A DNA stretch of 64,000 nucleotides from Rhodanobacteraceae bacterium. Lineage in GTDB: Bacteria > Pseudomonadota > Gammaproteobacteria > Xanthomonadales > Rhodanobacteraceae. The notes under the pieces were generated by a model. That model saw only the letters and a program-made list of their open reading frames with translations. It had not been told where the DNA came from and searched no databases. Where the stretch lies: NCBI GenBank assembly GCA_027019085.1, contig JALUXG010000008.1:1-64000 (forward strand). The letters are read 5' to 3'. Shown here piece by piece: positions 19,501-29,057 of the stretch. The position numbers and the translations under genes are program-made. Numbering within the stretch: position 1 is the stretch's first letter; every line of letters begins with the position of its first letter.

Positions 19501-21545
19501 CTCTGTGAAAAGGCGATGCCGACCTGCTGCAGGTACTTGCAGTAGCCACGCAACATGGCGACCTGGCGCCAGTGCAGCAACGCACCGAGCACCAGTCGAT
19601 TGAAGCCGTCGCTCTCGGCATGACCGCGCCAGACATTTTCGAAAGCCTGCTCGAAATGCTCACCGACCATGTCCACGGCAAACACCATGTCGCTGTCGGG
19701 GCGAACCTCGAAATCCTGGATGAACAGCCGTACGTCATCGACACGCATTTCGTACACGTGCTCTGTGAACACGCGCAGACCGAGGTTTTCCAGCTGCGGA
19801 AGCATGTCCGAGAGCGGGATGTCGTCACCGCGCCGATAGACCTTGAAACGCAACTGGTCGGGGTGTTCCTCGGGACGGTAGAACAGCATGCGCACGGCTT
19901 GGTCGTCCTCGAGCTGGGCCAACGCCTGCACATCGGCTGCCGCCACGTCGGGCGAGACTTCCTCGATGAAACCGGCCGGCAACGCCGCTCCGTATCGACC
20001 CGCAAGAGCCATGCCGTCGTTTTCTCCAAGAGCCCTGACCAGGCTGTCGCGCAGCTCGTCCTGCCAGTTGCGGACGATGTCCGCCAGTTTGCGCTCCAGT
20101 TCGCCGACATCGTGTTTCGGGCTGTCACCGGGCCGTGGGCGCACCACCACATGCAGACGGGCCAGCGCCGACTCCCCCATCAATACGTTCGAATCGATCG
20201 ATTCTCCGTGGAAGTGCTCTCGCAGCATGTTTTCCACACGCTGCCGGATCTGCGTGTTGAAGCGAATGCGCGGGATGTAGACCAGACAGGAATAAAAGCG
20301 GCCATAGAGATCGCGGCGCACGAACAGTCTCGGACGAGCCCGTTCCTTGAGCTCAAGCACGCCTATGGCGATATCGTAGAGTTCGTCGGGCTGTCCCTGC
20401 AAAAGCTCGTCGCGCGGAAGGGTTTCGAGGATGTGGCGCAATGCCTTGCCCGAATAGCCGTCACGACGCAATCCGGAACGTCGCATGATCGACTCGTATT
20501 TTTGCCGCACCAGGGGAATTTCCTGCGGCCGGCGGGTATAGGCCGTCGAGGTGAACAGTCCCAAGAAACGCTTCTCGGCAATGGGTCGCCCGGCGTCATC
20601 GAATTCGAGTATGCCTATATAGTCCATGTAACCCGGACGACGCACCCGTGACCTGGCATTGGTCTTGGTCAGGATGATGGCGTCCATCGCACCCGAATGC
20701 GGCAGCCGGGATGCGGCCAGTGTCTTCAATGAACGCGGCAGCGTGGCCCGGCTGTCGTCCTTCAATATGCCCTGCCCCGACCCCTTCACTGCCGAGAGCA
20801 CGGCGTCGCCGTCGATGTCGGCTACTTGATATTCGCGATACCCGAGAAAGGTGAAATGGTCCTCCGCAACCCAGCGCAGGAAGGCCTGGGATTCGGCCAC
20901 GTCCGCTGCATCCAGCGGCGATTTTCGCTGCGGCAGTGCCCCGGCTATCTCCAGCATCCGGTCGCGCATCGCCTGCCAATCCTGCACGGCCATACGGACA
21001 TCGTCCAGCGACTCCTCCAGATCTCGACGCAGATGCTCGGTGTGCCCGTCGTCTGCGGGGCGATCGATCTCGATGTACATCACCGACTCATGCGTCTCGG
21101 CATCAGTACCGTCTCCAAGCGCCTCCAGCAATCCCCCTGCGTCGCGACGCACTGCAAAGACGGGGTGTGCTATCAGGAACACGCTGAGCCCGGAACGCTC
21201 GACAGCCATGGTCAATGTGTCGACCAGGAACGGCATGTCCTCGGTCACAACAAGCACCAGGGTGCGCAAGCCTCCCAGACCATGCAGATCAACGCCGGGA
21301 TTGCAGATCCGCAATTTGGTCCGGCCGGACTCGCGCTGGTTGATGAAATCATGAAGGTCGTACAGCAGCGCCGCCCAGACCTGCGTAGGGTGCTGCTCAC
21401 GGTCGCTTTCCGGCAGGCGCGCGAAGAACCCGTCGATGAGTTCTCGGGCCGTTTCGGGCAAGGGTCCCTTGTGGCCTCCATGCTGGAGAAATTGCTCGCG
21501 GACCTCGGCATGGAACGTGTCCATGGCTTGCTTGGCTGAATTCAT
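16593..21545 (-). CDS. NAD-specific glutamate dehydrogenase, 180-kDa class
   Basis: A 1650-residue enzyme of the large GDH class, which oxidatively deaminates glutamate to 2-oxoglutarate. The central catalytic part contains 'GGLRWSDRREDFR', KNTVIVPVGSKGGF (substrate-binding lysine region), 'CVGIGDMSGDVFGNGMLLS' and 'ADGANNA'-like text as AGDRANNALRING. Long N- and C-terminal regulatory segments account for the size, as in Pseudomonas and Streptomyces members. The ATG at 21545 is preferred over a TTG at 21566. It is followed after 47 bp (32 bp between stop and nadK start codon region) by NAD kinase, linking NAD use and phosphorylation. Confidence 0.95.
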   Translation of the reverse strand: MNSAKQAMDTFHAEVREQFLQHGGHKGPLPETARELIDGFFARLPESDREQHPTQVWAALLYDLHDFINQRESGRTKLRICNPGVDLHGLGGLRTLVLVVTEDMPFLVDTLTMAVERSGLSVFLIAHPVFAVRRDAGGLLEALGDGTDAETHESVMYIEIDRPADDGHTEHLRRDLEESLDDVRMAVQDWQAMRDRMLEIAGALPQRKSPLDAADVAESQAFLRWVAEDHFTFLGYREYQVADIDGDAVLSAVKGSGQGILKDDSRATLPRSLKTLAASRLPHSGAMDAIILTKTNARSRVRRPGYMDYIGILEFDDAGRPIAEKRFLGLFTSTAYTRRPQEIPLVRQKYESIMRRSGLRRDGYSGKALRHILETLPRDELLQGQPDELYDIAIGVLELKERARPRLFVRRDLYGRFYSCLVYIPRIRFNTQIRQRVENMLREHFHGESIDSNVLMGESALARLHVVVRPRPGDSPKHDVGELERKLADIVRNWQDELRDSLVRALGENDGMALAGRYGAALPAGFIEEVSPDVAAADVQALAQLEDDQAVRMLFYRPEEHPDQLRFKVYRRGDDIPLSDMLPQLENLGLRVFTEHVYEMRVDDVRLFIQDFEVRPDSDMVFAVDMVGEHFEQAFENVWRGHAESDGFNRLVLGALLHWRQVAMLRGYCKYLQQVGIAFSQSYMEETLTRYPAISNLLVELFNAKFDPDRETRPEEARKAHEAQLAREMKVLAPAATLAHHPDFIERVVGALRQPRQQQVETYESAIRILLDEVASLDDERIIKSYLNVIRATLRTSFFQRPGGEARHYISFKFDSTQVPDVPKPVPYREIFVYSPRFEGIHLRFGAVARGGLRWSDRREDFRTEVLGLVKAQMVKNTVIVPVGSKGGFFVKQPPEQGDRDAVLAEGVACYRMFIEGLLDITDNLVDGKVVPPEALVRHDEDDPYLVVAADKGTATFSDIANGIAVEHGYWLGDAFASGGSNGYDHKRMGITAKGAWESVKRHFRALGRNCQEEDFTCVGIGDMSGDVFGNGMLLSRHIRLVAAFDHRHVFVDPDPDAAISFAERKRMFELPRSSWEDYDTSLISEGGGVWPRTAKSIPISAPVREALGLSKGIEHLSPNELMSAILRAPVDLLWNGGIGTYVKASTETHADAGDRANNALRINGNELRCKVVGEGGNLGLTQKGRIEAALGGVLLNTDFIDNSAGVDTSDHEVNIKILLGDAMHRGELDLEGRNKLLAAMTDEVERLVLWDNYRQNYAITLMEHMSAKRIGAMAHFIRTLESEGLLDRQVESLPGDAELSERKTRGQGLTRPELSVLLSYDKLKLYQQLLDSNVPEDPYLSHELERYFPQPLRKPYAAHMGRHRLRREIIATAVTNSTINRMGATFMMRMAEDSGQDPAAIAKALTASREILDARALWSDIEALDGQVSEDTQIDAMLQIWSLLRHLTRWLLGRPGGTLDIARNVERYKPGVSALRKALPDALTPTGRADFESTSEKWEGLGVPSDLAARLARVPLLRASLDMVEVSTQSSKPMDQVASVFFSLSGALDLDWLRGQIEALPVESRWHAQARGSLLEELSQQHRALSAKVLTLCVDCNGSEAVARWLQRDDPTLRHTRTMLAEILSQKADYPIASVAVRRLAQLAQMPSA

Positions 21546-21836
21546 GATGGGCTCTGTGCGTTGCAACGTGGAAAAAATTCCGTCAGCACGACCCGTGCCC
21601 GCAGTGCGCGGCCGGGCGGAGAGAAACGTGGCTGGGGATGATCGGGGTGGGAGTCCATGCGAAGGGGAAAACGTTCCCGTACCCGCCTAGCCGGCAAGAG
21701 CACGGGGCGCGACGGCATGGCGCATCTCTTCGCTGTGTCGATCGCTGGATTCGGGGCATGATCGAGTCTGCGCAACCCAAAATCGTGCATGATAGGTACG
21801 TCAACCAGGCCATGTCGGCTTCGGAGACGGATCGGG

Positions 21837-23624
21837 ATGGAAAGAATAGCTCCGCAGGCACCGGTGGATCCAGCACCACCATCCATGCTCATGTCCCAGG
21901 CGCGTGCACGGGGGTTTCGCCGACGCCTGATCCTGATCGCCGGCATCACGATGGCCCTGATACTCGGCATGGCCGTGATCGTGATCGTCAACGCAACCGA
22001 ATACAGGCAGTACAACCGGGCCACGCAACTATCGCACCGCATCGAACGGCAGGTGTTGCAGGCAAGCGACGCCCTGCGCCATGCCGATCAGTCCCTGGAC
22101 CGTTATCTGGTCACTGGCGATACCGCTTCTCTGACCGCCTACCTCAGCGCGCGCGCCGAAATCGAAGCAGCCAGCATCAAGCTCGTGCTCATGACCGCAG
22201 ACCATGCTGCCCAGCAGCAACGCGCGAAAGCCTTTGGGGCGCTTGCACAAAAGCGACTTCAGGGCATGCAGCAGCTGTTGCAGCACCAGCGCAATGACGG
22301 AAACAACCCAGCCCTGGCGCTGGAACGCTTGCGACTGGCCACGGATGCCCGTCCACCCGTGGCTACCCTGGTGCAGGCCATGCTGCAGGCCGAGAACGAA
22401 TACCGTGCGCAGTCGGAAATCCGGCGCAGACGTTCGGCAACGCTTGTTGCCTACGCCACGGTCGCCAGCCTGGCCACGGCGCTGATCCTTGTCCTGCTGT
22501 CGGTACTGCTGGCATTGCGCGAACAGCGCAATACGGCAGCCTCCCGTGAAGAACTGATGCAGGCCTACCTGCAACTGGCGCAATCACTGGAAGAATCCCG
22601 GGGCATGACCGACCGCATCCAGCGCCTGCACTTGCTGAGCGAGACCCTGCAAAGCTGCCGCAACATCCGGGAAGCGCTGGCTGCTCTGCCGCCGATCCTG
22701 GCCGACATGCTGCCGGACAGTGCAGGCATCATCTACCTGCTCAATGCCACGCATGACCTGGCCGAGCAAAGCCTGGACTGGGGCGATCCCGTGCTGCAGA
22801 GCGAGCCGGTCTTCGCCCCGGATGAATGTCTGGCATTGCGCCGCGGGCAGGCCTACCCCGATCCTGCCGTGGGCGTCAATATGCGTTGCGCGCACCTGGA
22901 GCCGGACGCAAACGGAGCACGCGCATCCTGGGTTTGCATCCCGTTGCTGGCGCAGGGCGAAACCCTCGGTGTCATGCACCTGCAGATGCCCGGACCGATG
23001 CGCCCGGAAATTCACGAGCTGGCCGTCACCCTCGGTGAACAGCTTGGCCTGATGCTGGGCAACCTGAAATTGCAGGAAAGCCTGCGCATCCAGTCGATCC
23101 ATGACCCGTTGACCGGTCTGTTCAACCGTCGCTTCCTGGAAAGCGCGCTGAGCCGCGAATTGATGCGCAATACGCGCCACGAACGGGACCTGTCGTTGCT
23201 GATGATCGATATCGATCACTTCAAGCAGTTCAACGACAGGCATGGGCACGATGCCGGAGACGAACTGCTGCAGCAATTTGCCAGGCTCATGCGAGGCCTG
23301 GTCCGGACCGAAGACATCGTGTGTCGCTACGGGGGCGAGGAGTTCACGGTCATCCTGCATGAGACGAATCTGCAAACCGGCATCAGGCGCGCCGAGGAAA
23401 TCGTCGAGCGCACGCGTACGCTGCACGTCCGACACCAGGACAAGCCACTGGATCCGGTCACGGTTTCGATCGGCCTGGCCAGCCAGCGCCTGCATGGATC
23501 GGACCCGAAAACCCTGCTCCAGCGGGCCGACAGGGCGCTGTACCAGGCCAAGGAAAATGGTCGCAACCGTGTGGAAACCGCCGTACCCGCCAAGGACTCC
23601 GAATCCCGGGACGATGGTGCATGA
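21837..23624 (+). CDS. Membrane diguanylate cyclase with GAF and GGDEF domains
   Basis: A predicted c-di-GMP synthase of 595 residues. Two membrane segments (about 31-52 and 201-226) flank a helical periplasmic sensor region of CHASE3-like character. A GAF-like domain follows (about 262-412), then GGDEF (about 415-585). The active site is RYGGEEF at 497-503, a functional variant. An RxxD inhibitory site, RTED, lies at 490-493, exactly five residues before the motif, so product inhibition is expected. The start at 21837 has a GGAG box; an earlier in-frame start lacks one. It is divergent from the GDH gene across about 290 bp that contain no other gene. Confidence 0.9.
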   Translation: MERIAPQAPVDPAPPSMLMSQARARGFRRRLILIAGITMALILGMAVIVIVNATEYRQYNRATQLSHRIERQVLQASDALRHADQSLDRYLVTGDTASLTAYLSARAEIEAASIKLVLMTADHAAQQQRAKAFGALAQKRLQGMQQLLQHQRNDGNNPALALERLRLATDARPPVATLVQAMLQAENEYRAQSEIRRRRSATLVAYATVASLATALILVLLSVLLALREQRNTAASREELMQAYLQLAQSLEESRGMTDRIQRLHLLSETLQSCRNIREALAALPPILADMLPDSAGIIYLLNATHDLAEQSLDWGDPVLQSEPVFAPDECLALRRGQAYPDPAVGVNMRCAHLEPDANGARASWVCIPLLAQGETLGVMHLQMPGPMRPEIHELAVTLGEQLGLMLGNLKLQESLRIQSIHDPLTGLFNRRFLESALSRELMRNTRHERDLSLLMIDIDHFKQFNDRHGHDAGDELLQQFARLMRGLVRTEDIVCRYGGEEFTVILHETNLQTGIRRAEEIVERTRTLHVRHQDKPLDPVTVSIGLASQRLHGSDPKTLLQRADRALYQAKENGRNRVETAVPAKDSESRDDGA

Positions 23625-23633
23625 ACTGCATGC

Positions 23634-23661
23634 ATGACATTTCTGCACCGGCTGGTACACT
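23634..23661 (+). promoter_or_regulatory. Candidate sigma-70 promoter for the RND efflux pair
   Basis: ATGACA at 23634-23639 (one mismatch to the -35 consensus) and TACACT at 23656-23661 (two mismatches to the -10), spaced by 16 bp. It lies about 160 bp before the adaptor gene start. Sequence match only. Confidence 0.35.
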
Positions 23662-23819
23662 GTCGCACCCGTGCATCCTGGCATGACTGTCGACACAGGC
23701 ATTCCCACAGCTTTCCGCCACACTTGTACGCGCATCCCGGGACACGGACGACACCCGCAGGGGGTACGAATCGGGACATGCCCCGGCAAGGCGGACACCA
23801 AATTCCCAGAGGTACACCG

Positions 23820-25001
23820 ATGTCTTTCAATCGATTGCGCATCACAGCCGCATGCCTGACCCTGTTGACGACGGGCCTGCTGCTGTCATCGTGCGGCAAG
23901 GATTCTTCCCGCGGCGGGCACGGCATGCCACCGGCCCAGGTCGGCGTGCAGGTGGCACAACCGCAATCGATTCCTCTGGTGCGCAAGCTTGTCGGTCGCC
24001 TTTCCGCCTACCGCAGCGCAAACGTGCTGGCCCGGGTCAGCGGGGTCCTGCTCAAGCGCGCTTACGTGGAAGGCAGCACGGTACGCAAGGGCCAGGTCCT
24101 GTTCCAGATCGACCCGGCTCCGCTCAAGGCTGCCTATGACTCGGCGCGAGCCTCGCTTGCCCAGGCCCAGGCCAACTACACCAACATGCGCATAGCGGCC
24201 AGGCGTGCGCAAGAACTGGCGCCCAAGGGTTTCATCTCGCAATCGGAACTGGACAATGCCCAAGCCGCCGAGCGTACGGCAAAAGCCGCCGTGCAACAGG
24301 CCCGTGCCCATGTCGAATCGGCACGGATCAATCTCGGCTACGCCACGGTTCGCTCCCCGATCACCGGTCGCGCCGGCAGCCAGCAGGTGACCGAGGGCGC
24401 GCTGGTCGGACAGGGCAGCCCCACCCTGCTGACTACGGTGGACCAGGTCGACCCGCTATACGTCAACTTCACCATGGCCGTCGACGAACTGGACAAGTTG
24501 CGCCGCGAGCAGGCACAAGGCAAGGCGAGCCTGCAAGACGCCGACAAGGCCGTCATCCGCCTGGCCCTTCCCGACGGGTCGCCCTACGGCAAGAAGGGCA
24601 GCCTGGACTTTTCCGGCACCACGGTCGACCCCGCCACCGGTTCCGTTGCCCTGCGCGGGGTGATCCCCAACCCGGACGGCACCCTGCTGCCCGGCATGTA
24701 CGTGAACCTGGAAGTCGACTTCGGCTCCCTGGACAAGGCCTTCCTGGTGCCTGAAGCGGCACTGCTGCGCGACAGCACGGGTCCGTACGTGTTGCTGCTG
24801 GGCAAGGACGGCAAGGTAGTCCAGGTACGCGTGACCACCGCAGGCAACTACCGCAACCAGTGGATCGTGACCCATGGCCTGCAGAAGGGCGAGCGCATCA
24901 TTGTCCAGGGCATCGCGCGCGCGCGTCCCGGACAGCCGGCGCAGGTGGCCAAAGCCCCGCCTGCCGCCCCCGGCAAGCGCGCTCATGCCGGCGCAAGATA
25001 A
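23820..25001 (+). CDS. RND efflux periplasmic adaptor lipoprotein (AcrA/MexA type)
   Basis: A 393-residue membrane fusion protein. The signal peptide ends in the lipobox LLSSC, so it should be lipid-anchored to the inner membrane. The order is barrel-lipoyl-hairpin-lipoyl-barrel: 'YRSANVLARVSGVL' and VRKGQVLFQID form the first lipoyl half, residues about 100-170 the alpha hairpin, then 'YATVRSPITGRAG' the second half. It links the permease to an outer membrane channel. The start at 23820 follows an AGAGG box. Ten bp separate it from the permease gene. Confidence 0.93.
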   Translation: MSFNRLRITAACLTLLTTGLLLSSCGKDSSRGGHGMPPAQVGVQVAQPQSIPLVRKLVGRLSAYRSANVLARVSGVLLKRAYVEGSTVRKGQVLFQIDPAPLKAAYDSARASLAQAQANYTNMRIAARRAQELAPKGFISQSELDNAQAAERTAKAAVQQARAHVESARINLGYATVRSPITGRAGSQQVTEGALVGQGSPTLLTTVDQVDPLYVNFTMAVDELDKLRREQAQGKASLQDADKAVIRLALPDGSPYGKKGSLDFSGTTVDPATGSVALRGVIPNPDGTLLPGMYVNLEVDFGSLDKAFLVPEAALLRDSTGPYVLLLGKDGKVVQVRVTTAGNYRNQWIVTHGLQKGERIIVQGIARARPGQPAQVAKAPPAAPGKRAHAGAR

Positions 25002-25010
25002 GGAAGCGTC

Positions 25011-28000
25011 ATGCCACGATTTTTCATCGAACGGCCGATCTTCGCCTGGGTCATAGCCATCCTCATATCGCTCGGCGGCGTCATCGCCATCGCCAACCTG
25101 GGCGTGGAGTCCTATCCCAGCATTGCACCGCCACAGATCTCGGTAACGGCCAACTATCCCGGCGCCAATGCCAAGACCGTCGAGCAGAGCGTCACCCAGG
25201 TCATCGAACAGCAGCTGACCGGCATCGACAACCTGCTGTATTTCAGCTCCAGCTCCAGCTCCACCGGCCAGGTCACCATCAACCTGACGTTTGCCGACGG
25301 CACCAACCCGGACATTGCCCAGGTGCAGGTGCAGAACAAGATCGCCCTGGCCACGCCACGACTTCCGTCGGAAGTGGTCTCCCAGGGTGTGGTGGTGAGC
25401 AAGGTCGACAGCGGGTTCCTGATCGTCGTTGCCCTGCGTTCCACCGATGGCAGCATGGACCGCAATGCGCTCAACAACCTGATTACCGATCGCATCATTG
25501 ATCCCATATCCCGGCTTCCCGGCGTAGGTGCCACCCGCCAGTTCGGCAGCGGGTATGCCATGCATATCTGGCTCAACCCGGACAAGCTCCACTACTACCG
25601 CCTGTCGGCCACCGACGTGCTCAACGCCGTGCGCGCGCAGAACGTGCAGTTTGCGGCCGGCTCCATCGGCGCCGAACCGGCCCTCAAGGGCCAGGGTTTC
25701 ACCGCCACGGTGACGGCGGAGAGCCGCTTCACCTCGCCGGACCAGTTCCGCAATATCATCCTGCGCGCCAACAACGACGGTTCTGCAGTGCGCCTGAAAG
25801 ATGTCGCCCGCATCGCTTACGGACCGGAGAGCTACGGATTCGACAGCCGCTACAACGGCAAGCCCGCAGCCGGCTTTGCCGTGATGCTGCGCCCGGGGGC
25901 AAACGCCCTGACCGTGGCCCAGGAAGTGCGCGACAAGATGGCCGAAATCGCGCCTTCCCTGCCGCCGAAGGTGCAGTGGTTCGTGCCCTTCGACTCGACC
26001 CAGTTCGTGCGCATCTCGATCCGCGAGGTGGTCCAGACCCTGTTCGAGGCCGTCATCCTGGTGTTTCTGGTCATCCTGCTGTTCCTGCAGAACCTGCGGG
26101 CCAGCCTGATACCCACCCTGGTCATACCGGTCGCCCTGCTCGGCACCTTTCTGGGCATGTACGTGCTCGGCTTCACGATCAACCAGCTGACCCTGTTCGG
26201 CATGGTGCTGGCGATCGGCATCGTGGTCGACGATGCCATCGTGGTGATCGAGAACGTCGAACGCATCATGACCGAGGAAAACCTGCCGGCCCGGGAAGCC
26301 ACGCGCAAGGCGATGATCCAGATCACCGGCGCAGTGGTGGCGATCTCCGTGGTGCTGGCCGCGGTATTCATCCCCAGTGCGCTGCAGACCGGGAGCGTCG
26401 GGGCCATCTACCGCCAGTTCGCGCTGACCATCGCGCTGTCCATGGGCTTTTCCGCCTTTCTGGCGCTTTCCTTCACGCCGGCGCTGTGTGCAACATTGCT
26501 CAAACCCGAACACGAAAAGCCGAAAAATCGCCTGTTCCGGGGATTCAACCGTTTTTTCACTGCCACCACCCAGCGCTACGTGCATCACGTGGGCAGGGCG
26601 ATCTCGCACACCCCGCGCTGGATGTTCGTGTTCGTGCTGCTGGCCCTGCTGACCGGATTCCTGTTCACGCGTCTGCCCGGCAGTTTCGTGCCTTCCGAAG
26701 ATCAGGGCTATGCCTTCGCCGTGGTGCAGTTGCCACCGGGGGCGACCATGCAGCGTACCAATCGGGTGCTGGACAAGGTACGCACCATCCTGCGCCGCGA
26801 TCCGGCAGTGGAAGGCATTTTCCAGGTCACCGGATTCAGTTTCATGGGATCGGGCGAGAATGCCGGCATGGCCTTCATCAGGCTCAAGAACTGGTCAAAA
26901 CGATCGATCACGGCCGAGCAGTTCGTGCAACGCGCCAACGGCATGCTGTTCATGCAGATCCACGATGCCATGGTGTTCGTGGTCAACATGCCGACCATCC
27001 CGGGACTGGGCCAGTTCGGCGGCTTCGACATGTATCTTCAGGACCGCACGGGCAAAGGGTATGCCGCACTGTCGCAGGCGCGCGACATCCTGCTGGCCAA
27101 GGCCGCCCGAAATCCCGCACTCAGCAACGTTCACGTCAATGCCCTGGCCGACGCGCCGCAGATCCAGCTCGATGTGGATCGCGTCAAGGCCGAGTCCATG
27201 GGCCTCTCGGTAAGTGACGTGTACAACGCCATCCAGCTCATGCTGGCTCCGGTGTATGTCAACGACTTCTATTACGACGGCCGGGTAAAGCGGGTGATCA
27301 TGCAGGCCGATGCCCCCTACCGCATGAACCTGGGCGCCCTTTCGCATTTCTACACACCAAGCAGCCTTCCTTCAAAGGCTGGAGCAGACAGCATGATTCC
27401 GCTGTCCGGTGTGGTGCATGCCAAATGGGAAATGTCGCCACCGCAACGCAGCCGCTACAACGGTTACTCGGCTATCGATATCGTCGGTGATCCGGCACCC
27501 GGATACAGCTCCGGGCAGGCCATGACCGCGATCCAGAACATCGTCAGCAAGGATCTCCCCCCCGGTTTCGGCGTCGACTGGACCGGGCAGTCCTACCAGG
27601 AAGTCATCTCGGGAAACCAGGCGCCGCTGCTTTTCGGCCTTTCGATCGTGGTGGTCTTCCTTGCCCTTGCTGCACTCTACGAGAGCTGGTCGATCCCGGT
27701 CTCGGTAATGCTGGTGGTGCCGCTGGGCGTGCTCGGCGCCGTGCTGGCGACCATGATGCGCGGCATGCCCAATGACGTCTTCTTCAAGGTCGGACTGATC
27801 ACTATCATCGGCCTGGCGGCAAAGAACGCCATCCTGATCGTGGAATTTGCCGTCGAGCGGCAAAATGCGGGACGCACCTTGCGTGACGGTGTCATGGAAG
27901 CGGCGCGAATGCGCTTGCGGCCGATCCTGATGACCTCGCTGGCCTTCATGTTCGGCGTGCTTCCGCTGGCCATCTCGACAGGTCCCGGCGCCAATGCACG

Positions 28001-28190
28001 CCATGCCATCGGCACCGGCGTGATTGGCGGCATGCTGTTCGCCACCGTGCTTGGCCTGTTGCTGATTCCGGTCTTCTATGTCGCCGTACGCAGGCTGCTC
28101 GGCGATCCGCTTGAAACGGAACCGCCGGCTCCACCGCATGCCGATCTTCCGGGTCCGCAACCCTTCGACTCGGATCCGCACCGCCGCTGA
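25011..28190 (+). CDS. RND multidrug efflux permease (AcrB/MexB type)
   Basis: A 1059-residue hydrophobe/amphiphile efflux (HAE1) transporter. It starts MPRFFIERPIFAWVIAI, typical of the family. Proton-relay aspartates are in GIVVDDAIVVIENVER and the relay lysine in 'GLAAKNAILIVEFA'. Two large periplasmic loops separate twelve expected membrane helices. It forms an operon with the adaptor gene. No outer membrane channel or TetR-type repressor gene is adjacent, so it probably uses a TolC-like protein encoded elsewhere. Confidence 0.95.
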   Translation: MPRFFIERPIFAWVIAILISLGGVIAIANLGVESYPSIAPPQISVTANYPGANAKTVEQSVTQVIEQQLTGIDNLLYFSSSSSSTGQVTINLTFADGTNPDIAQVQVQNKIALATPRLPSEVVSQGVVVSKVDSGFLIVVALRSTDGSMDRNALNNLITDRIIDPISRLPGVGATRQFGSGYAMHIWLNPDKLHYYRLSATDVLNAVRAQNVQFAAGSIGAEPALKGQGFTATVTAESRFTSPDQFRNIILRANNDGSAVRLKDVARIAYGPESYGFDSRYNGKPAAGFAVMLRPGANALTVAQEVRDKMAEIAPSLPPKVQWFVPFDSTQFVRISIREVVQTLFEAVILVFLVILLFLQNLRASLIPTLVIPVALLGTFLGMYVLGFTINQLTLFGMVLAIGIVVDDAIVVIENVERIMTEENLPAREATRKAMIQITGAVVAISVVLAAVFIPSALQTGSVGAIYRQFALTIALSMGFSAFLALSFTPALCATLLKPEHEKPKNRLFRGFNRFFTATTQRYVHHVGRAISHTPRWMFVFVLLALLTGFLFTRLPGSFVPSEDQGYAFAVVQLPPGATMQRTNRVLDKVRTILRRDPAVEGIFQVTGFSFMGSGENAGMAFIRLKNWSKRSITAEQFVQRANGMLFMQIHDAMVFVVNMPTIPGLGQFGGFDMYLQDRTGKGYAALSQARDILLAKAARNPALSNVHVNALADAPQIQLDVDRVKAESMGLSVSDVYNAIQLMLAPVYVNDFYYDGRVKRVIMQADAPYRMNLGALSHFYTPSSLPSKAGADSMIPLSGVVHAKWEMSPPQRSRYNGYSAIDIVGDPAPGYSSGQAMTAIQNIVSKDLPPGFGVDWTGQSYQEVISGNQAPLLFGLSIVVVFLALAALYESWSIPVSVMLVVPLGVLGAVLATMMRGMPNDVFFKVGLITIIGLAAKNAILIVEFAVERQNAGRTLRDGVMEAARMRLRPILMTSLAFMFGVLPLAISTGPGANARHAIGTGVIGGMLFATVLGLLLIPVFYVAVRRLLGDPLETEPPAPPHADLPGPQPFDSDPHRR

Positions 28191-28218
28191 ATGCACGGCG
28201 CGAAGGGGCAGCAAAGTA

Positions 28219-28252
28219 GAGGGCGGTCACGTGTCGACGCGGCCGCCCTTTT
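28219..28252 (+). terminator. Intrinsic terminator of the RND operon
   Basis: GGGCGGTC at 28221-28228 pairs with GGCCGCCC at 28241-28248 and is followed by TTTT. It lies about 30 bp after the permease stop, between convergent genes. Confidence 0.7.
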
Positions 28253-28272
28253 CTCGCATCCGGTATTCGCGA

Positions 28273-29016
28273 TCACGCCATGTACATGCCGCCATTGACG
28301 TGCAGCGTCTCGCCAGTGATGTAGCTGGCCTCGGCCGAGACGAGAAAAGCGACCGCGTGGGCGATGTCCTCGGGCACACCGAGTCTTCCGAGGGCAATCT
28401 GCGTTTCCAGGGCAGCCCGCTGGCTTTCATCGAGGGCACGTGTCATGTCGGTATCGATGAAACCCGGCGCCACCACGTTGACGGTGATGCCGCGCGAACC
28501 CACCTCACGCGCCAGCGACTTGGAAAAGGCAATGATGCCGGCCTTGGCGGCCGCATAGTTGGACTGGCCCGGATTGCCCGTGACACCGACCACCGAGGCT
28601 ATGTTGACGATGCGCCCCCTGCGCGCCTTCATCATGCCGCGCATGACCGCCTTGCAGGTGCGATAGACGGAAGTCAGATTGGTATCCAGTATGGCGTTCC
28701 AGTCCTCGTCCTTCATGCGCATCAGCAACTGGTCGCGGGTGATGCCGGCATTGTTGACCAGGATACCGATGGGGCCGAATTCACTGCTGATGGCCGTCAT
28801 CAGCGCACCCACACCGGCCGCATCGGTGACATCCAGCACCCGGCCCGAGCCGCCATGGGGTTTCAGGCGTTCATCGATGCGTGCCGCGCCGGCCTCGCTG
28901 GTGGCCGTACCGATGACAGTCGCACCGCGCGAGGCCAGCGTATCGGCGATGGCCGCACCGATGCCGCGGGTGGCACCGGTGACCAGGGCGATATCGCCTT
29001 CGAGTGGTTTGTTCAT
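28273..29016 (-). CDS. fabG: 3-oxoacyl-ACP reductase
   Basis: FabG reduces 3-oxoacyl-ACP with NADPH in the fatty acid elongation cycle. The 247-residue short-chain dehydrogenase has the cofactor motif TGATRGIGAAIA, NNAG at residues near 88, and the catalytic Ser and Y-x-x-x-K in SVVGVTGNPGQSNYAAAKAG. The tail 'ITGETLHVNGGMYM' is typical. It is the last gene of the local fab cluster; acpP and fabF, which often follow, are absent here. Confidence 0.95.
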   Translation of the reverse strand: MNKPLEGDIALVTGATRGIGAAIADTLASRGATVIGTATSEAGAARIDERLKPHGGSGRVLDVTDAAGVGALMTAISSEFGPIGILVNNAGITRDQLLMRMKDEDWNAILDTNLTSVYRTCKAVMRGMMKARRGRIVNIASVVGVTGNPGQSNYAAAKAGIIAFSKSLAREVGSRGITVNVVAPGFIDTDMTRALDESQRAALETQIALGRLGVPEDIAHAVAFLVSAEASYITGETLHVNGGMYMA

Positions 29017-29057
29017 TGGGGAAGAATCCAGTCAGGTTGAAACGGAAGAAAAGGCAT

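Noticed and set aside
24456..26609. 717-codon minus-strand frame across the RND genes
   Set aside because: Antisense of adaptor and permease genes with full motifs; composition (His, Gln, Asp, Gly) is typical of shadow frames.
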